A DNA stretch of 44,159 bases, from positions 1 through 44,159 of the forward strand of contig CAMLKG010000035.1 in assembly GCA_946480695.1 (NCBI GenBank), read 5' to 3'. Below are positions 44,046-44,159 of the stretch, piece after piece. The notes beneath the pieces were generated by a model that was given only the letters and a program-made list of their open reading frames with translations, was not told the origin of the DNA and did no database searches. The DNA comes from an uncultured Cellvibrio sp. (lineage in GTDB: Bacteria; Pseudomonadota; Gammaproteobacteria; Pseudomonadales; Cellvibrionaceae). The stretch's first letter is position 1. The number at the start of each line of letters is the position of its first letter. The translations under genes were made by a program, and so were the position numbers.

Positions 44046-44159
44046 ATGTCCGTCAAATTAGTTCCGCTTACCTGCGCGGTGGGCTTGCTCACGCTTGGCT
44101 CAGGTGTAAATTCTCAAACCATCAATCCGGGGGATTGTGGTTATACAGTGAAATCAGGG
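44046..44159 (+). CDS. Secreted protein, N-terminal 38 codons only; possible LysM start
   Basis: The frame starts MSVKLVPLTCAVGLLTLG with a signal peptide that may end near GVNS, preceded by CGGAGA nine bases before the ATG, and runs off the window. The mature part reads NPGDCGYTVKSG. YTVKSG is how many LysM (GlcNAc-polymer-binding) domains begin, so a chitin- or peptidoglycan-binding secreted protein is possible. Too little is visible to be sure; a polysaccharidase with another N-terminal module is the alternative. Confidence 0.6.
   Translation, partial: MSVKLVPLTCAVGLLTLGSGVNSQTINPGDCGYTVKSG

Overview
The window looks like chromosome from a free-living, polysaccharide-degrading gammaproteobacterium of the Cellvibrio / Cellvibrionaceae type. 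This is an inference from gene content: several TonB-dependent receptors with a local tonB-exbB-exbD set, a secreted NodB-type deacetylase, a mutS-fdxA pair, hrpA, rlmE, mlaA, and a DUF692 (HvfABC) system. No rRNA, tRNA or CRISPR array was seen.

Left edge (1-6250) is accessory DNA. It is visibly AT-rich to about 3660 and holds three minus-strand genes: a chitin-synthase-type glycosyltransferase, a PhyH-family Fe(II)/2-oxoglutarate dioxygenase, and the start of a non-ribosomal peptide synthetase with a TubC-like docking domain, which runs off the window. A complete IS3-family element (about 3670-4856) follows and abuts a decayed tyrosine integrase with two frameshifts and a missing 3' end. A 15-bp perfect inverted repeat lies between the integrase start and mutS. 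The block reads as one end of an old integrated island carrying a biosynthetic cluster.

6256-10750 is core: mutS, fdxA, a one-domain PilZ protein and mlaA. 10950-18270 is a nutrient-uptake block: a predicted beta-helix lipoprotein, a large TonB-dependent receptor, a periplasmic protein with two TonB-C-like modules, a small secreted protein and a general porin. Pho-box-like repeats precede the lipoprotein (good match), the TonB-C-like gene and the porin (weaker), so phosphate control of the block is proposed.

18431-20378 is an hvfABC operon for an oxidatively modified Cys-rich RiPP. hrpA, a JmjC/cupin_8 protein, a heme-oxygenase-like putative metal enzyme, a hybrid histidine kinase and a CNNM/CorC-type protein follow on the same strand. 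From 30356 come an exosortase-associated-type acyltransferase, tonB-exbB-exbD, a glutathione transferase with a divergent TetR regulator, small proteins, and a CE4-like deacetylase. 36328-40757 is an iron-uptake operon: Fur-box-like site, membrane protein, PepSY protein, siderophore receptor.

The right end carries a 68-aa small protein followed by a long imperfect inverted repeat, rlmE, a COG2509-like flavoprotein, and the first 38 codons of a secreted protein that may start a LysM domain. The most unusual content is the chitin synthase homologue beside an NRPS, followed by the possible Pho-controlled receptor / lipoprotein / TonB-C-like trio and the hvfA precursor with one Cys-to-His repeat.
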